64,000 bases of DNA from Oceanobacillus profundus. GTDB lineage: Bacteria; Bacillota; Bacilli; Bacillales; Amphibacillaceae. Location: contig NZ_QWEH01000001.1 in assembly GCF_003515705.1 (NCBI RefSeq), positions 248,001 through 312,000 on the forward strand. The letters are read 5' to 3'. Under the pieces are notes generated by a model. The model was not told the origin of the DNA. It saw only the letters and a program-made list of their open reading frames with translations, and did not search any database. The position numbers and the translations under genes were made by a program. Shown one piece after another: positions 61,879 to 64,000 of this stretch; within the stretch, counting starts at the first letter, position 1, and every line of letters starts with the position of its first letter.

Positions 61879-61979
61879 AGTAACAACCCCTTCTTATAGT
61901 AATCTCTTTTAGATACGCACACTTATTATAATTTAATTCCATCGAAAGACTAATCAATGGTATTTAATAAAAAGCGAAA

Positions 61980-62012
61980 GCAGATAGAAAAGCTTAAAAC
62001 TTTTCTATCTGC
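61980..62012 (-). terminator. Orphan hairpin upstream of the SEC-C gene
   Basis: Perfect 13-bp inverted repeat GCAGATAGAAAAG (61980-61992) and complement (62000-62012), loop TTAAAAC-like. The minus-strand tail is T-rich (GCTTTCGCTTTTTATT). It has no matching gene upstream on that strand, so it may end a small RNA starting in the glt promoter region, or be a relic. Confidence 0.5.
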
Positions 62013-62377
62013 AAGAATGAAGAATAACCTATTCATCTTGATGCAATTTATATTTTCTTCTTGCTTTGAATTCGGTGTATAGTATTGCTTTTGATGCAGA
62101 ATCAACAAACAGATACATTCTGGAACGCTAACAAGGCTATTATACCATCATTTGCTGTTGATGACGTTAACGTATTAAAAGATAAAATTTTCTAACGTTA
62201 ATATAGGTGTGTTTCGAGCGCGAGAAAAAGGAATATATTCCTAATTAATCTCTTTAGAAAATATGATTCATAACAAAATGGCATTAATTATCTAAAAAAA
62301 TGTAAAAAAAGTGATTGAACTCCGAAACCCTTGGTACGCATGGGTTTTTACCAAAAAAAAATTACAAAAAACCAAAA

Positions 62378-62444
62378 TGTAATCGTTTACATTAACAAAA
62401 AATGTAATCTGAATTTTATGTTAACAGATTTTTTGTGATATAAT
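62378..62444 (+). promoter_or_regulatory. gltA/gltB promoter region with cre site
   Basis: TGTAATCGTTTACA (62378-62391) is a perfect palindromic match to the CcpA cre consensus. Downstream is an inverted repeat AATCTG / CAGATT (62406-62411, 62425-62430) that could be the GltC-type operator (ATCT...AGAT). An extended -10 TGA-TATAAT (62436-62444) follows. A small AAACCC/GGGTTT hairpin with T-run (62325-62349) lies upstream. Control by carbon status and a LysR-type activator is inferred. Confidence 0.65.
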
Positions 62445-62525
62445 ATCGAACACAGATGAAGAACCTGTTTATAGTGCCAGTTTCTTTATGATGTATGACA
62501 AATAAGAGGGAGGAGAGCTGTTGTG

Positions 62526-64000
62526 ATGACAAGGAATGGATTCCCAAAACAACAGGGCCTATATCGACCTGATTTCGAACATGAGGCATGTGGTATAGGC
62601 ATGATTGCGAATATTAATGGCAAGAAAACCCACAATATTGTCCAAAACGCGATTAATATTCTATGCAATTTAGAGCATCGTGGAGGACAGTCTGCAGATA
62701 CAAGTACTGGAGATGGCGCAGGAATAATGACACAAATACCTGACCGTTTTTTTCAAAAGCAGTGCGCGAAGGAAAACATCGACCTTCCTCGTGAAGGAGA
62801 TTATGGGGTAGGGATGGTATTTTTACCCCGTGACCGGCAACTTCGTATGATATGCAGAAAGATAATTGAACGTATTGTGCAAGAAGAAGGGCAAACCTTT
62901 TTAGGGTGGCGTCCTGTTCCTACAAATGAATCCTTCATCGGTATTGTCGCGGCGAAAAGTATGCCCACAGTCCGTCAATTTTTCATCCAAAAGTCGGATG
63001 CTATAAAAGATCAAATGGCCTTCGAACGTAAACTGTATGTTATCCGGAAATATATCGAGAAAGTCGTTGCAGAAGAACCGAAATACGAAGATGTTTATGT
63101 TTGCAGTTTATCGACACGTACGATTGTGTATAAAGGAATGCTTATTCCAGAACAATTGGATGCCTTTTATATTGACTTGAATCATCCGGAGTTTAAATCT
63201 GCTTTAGCACTCGTGCATTCACGCTTTAGTACAAACACTTTTCCAAGCTGGAAAAGGTCTCACCCGAATCGATACACCATACACAATGGAGAATTTAATA
63301 CGTTACGCGGAAATGTAAATTGGATGCAGGCTCGTGAAAAGCTTTGTCAGTCTGAATATTTCACCGAAGAAGAGCTAGAGAAAATCTTGCCGGTACTCGA
63401 TGTTGATGGCAGTGATTCATCCATTTTTGACAATACTTTTGAGTTTCTGCATCTATCAGGAAGATCACTCGCACACAGCGCCATGATGATGGTACCAGAA
63501 CCATGGTCGAATGATGCGATGATTCGCGAAGAAAAGCGTGATTTCTATGAATACCATAGTACCTTAATGGAACCCTGGGATGGGCCAGCAGCACTTGTAT
63601 TCACAGATGGCAATCAAATCGGAGCATGTCTCGATCGTAATGGGCTCCGACCTGCAAGGTACTATGTAACAAAGGACGGCATGATTGTCCTTGGTTCTGA
63701 AGTAGGGGCATTGGATATCTTTGCAGACGATATTTTGTACAAAGATCGATTGACACCTGGGAAAATGCTGCTCGTTGACTTGGAAAAGGGTGTCATTATT
63801 CCTGATGAAACGATTAAAATGCAAATCGCATCCGAACAGCCATATAAGAGCTGGTTAGAAAACAAAATCAAACTGGAGGATTTGCCAGATGGGCATCAGA
63901 AAGCTCCGCTGTATCATGGGGAGGAAATACTCAAGCAGCAATTGGCGTTTGGCTATACACGTGAAGAACTAACTAAAATAATGAAGCCTCTCGTATCAGA
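62526..64000 (+). CDS. gltA: Glutamate synthase (NADPH) large subunit, 5' part
   Basis: The open frame from 62526 runs past the window end (491 codons seen of roughly 1500 expected). N-terminal sequence TRNGFPKQQGLYRPDFEHEACGIGMIAN places the Ntn-type glutaminase nucleophile at Cys22, freed by propeptide cleavage as in Bacillus GltA. Later blocks include NLEHRGGQSADTSTGDGAGIM and ALVHSRFSTNTFPSWKRSHPNRYTIHNGEFNT. GTG 62523 is in frame 3 bp earlier; GGGAGGAG (62507-62514) serves either. It transfers amide N of glutamine to 2-oxoglutarate. The small subunit would lie beyond the window. Confidence 0.94.
   Translation, partial: MTRNGFPKQQGLYRPDFEHEACGIGMIANINGKKTHNIVQNAINILCNLEHRGGQSADTSTGDGAGIMTQIPDRFFQKQCAKENIDLPREGDYGVGMVFLPRDRQLRMICRKIIERIVQEEGQTFLGWRPVPTNESFIGIVAAKSMPTVRQFFIQKSDAIKDQMAFERKLYVIRKYIEKVVAEEPKYEDVYVCSLSTRTIVYKGMLIPEQLDAFYIDLNHPEFKSALALVHSRFSTNTFPSWKRSHPNRYTIHNGEFNTLRGNVNWMQAREKLCQSEYFTEEELEKILPVLDVDGSDSSIFDNTFEFLHLSGRSLAHSAMMMVPEPWSNDAMIREEKRDFYEYHSTLMEPWDGPAALVFTDGNQIGACLDRNGLRPARYYVTKDGMIVLGSEVGALDIFADDILYKDRLTPGKMLLVDLEKGVIIPDETIKMQIASEQPYKSWLENKIKLEDLPDGHQKAPLYHGEEILKQQLAFGYTREELTKIMKPLVS

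Overview
The window is a 64 kb, low-GC stretch of a Bacillaceae chromosome. Strong Shine-Dalgarno sequences, many TTG and GTG starts, and gene families such as DesK/DesR, YutJ, YpvA, the seven-gene Mrp antiporter, OpuC-type osmolyte transport and a NaChBac-type channel suggest a halotolerant or alkali-tolerant relative of Oceanobacillus or Virgibacillus. No rRNA or tRNA genes, intact prophage, transposase gene or CRISPR array was seen.

Layout. 1-4.3 kb: tail of an unidentified gene (perhaps a penicillin-binding protein), then a Pho-box-controlled pstS-C-A-B phosphate transporter. 4.5-12.8 kb: an OpuC-type quaternary-amine ABC transporter, a CocE/NonD hydrolase, a GbsR-type regulator, then BKACE, carnitine 3-dehydrogenase and a hotdog thioesterase. 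Together these read as uptake of carnitine (and perhaps acyl-carnitines) and conversion to glycine betaine. 13-16.9 kb: a LysM-3D cell-wall protein and a redox set (YdhR, DsbA-like, FMN reductase) divergent from a TetR regulator. 17-21.8 kb: codB-codA behind a PyrR-type attenuator, an LrgA/LrgB pair and an SDR. 21.9-24.9 kb: a yybP-ykoY (Mn2+) riboswitch ahead of a P-type cation ATPase. 25-29 kb: argG-argH under tandem ARG boxes, then a roughly 360 bp non-coding repeat of Bacillaceae type.

29-45.3 kb is mixed housekeeping: HAD phosphatase, acetyltransferase, 6-phosphogluconolactonase, YutJ, a LytTR regulator beside an acetyl-CoA hydrolase/CoA-transferase, an Fsr-like exporter, the YpvA helicase, an ArsR regulator with an MFS exporter, an APH-fold kinase and a CoA-type Nudix hydrolase. 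45.5-50.4 kb: a solitary PurC-like enzyme, the des-desK-desR membrane-fluidity system and a nitrilase-fold amidase. 50.5-57.8 kb: a KdpD-type stress-domain protein and mrpABCDEFG. 58-61.9 kb: pentapeptide-repeat protein, BacNaV-type channel, luciferase-like oxidoreductase and a SEC-C protein. The window ends inside the glutamate synthase large-subunit gene, which is preceded by a consensus cre site.

The least explained signals are non-coding. (1) Two copies of a structured element (about 42827-42975 and 51860-51966) share conserved loops while their stems differ in a base-paired way. (2) A 41-bp tandem repeat occurs at two distant sites (40387-40468 and 46324-46566), each just after an intrinsic terminator. 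Gene functions here come from protein families recognised by eye; no database search was run.
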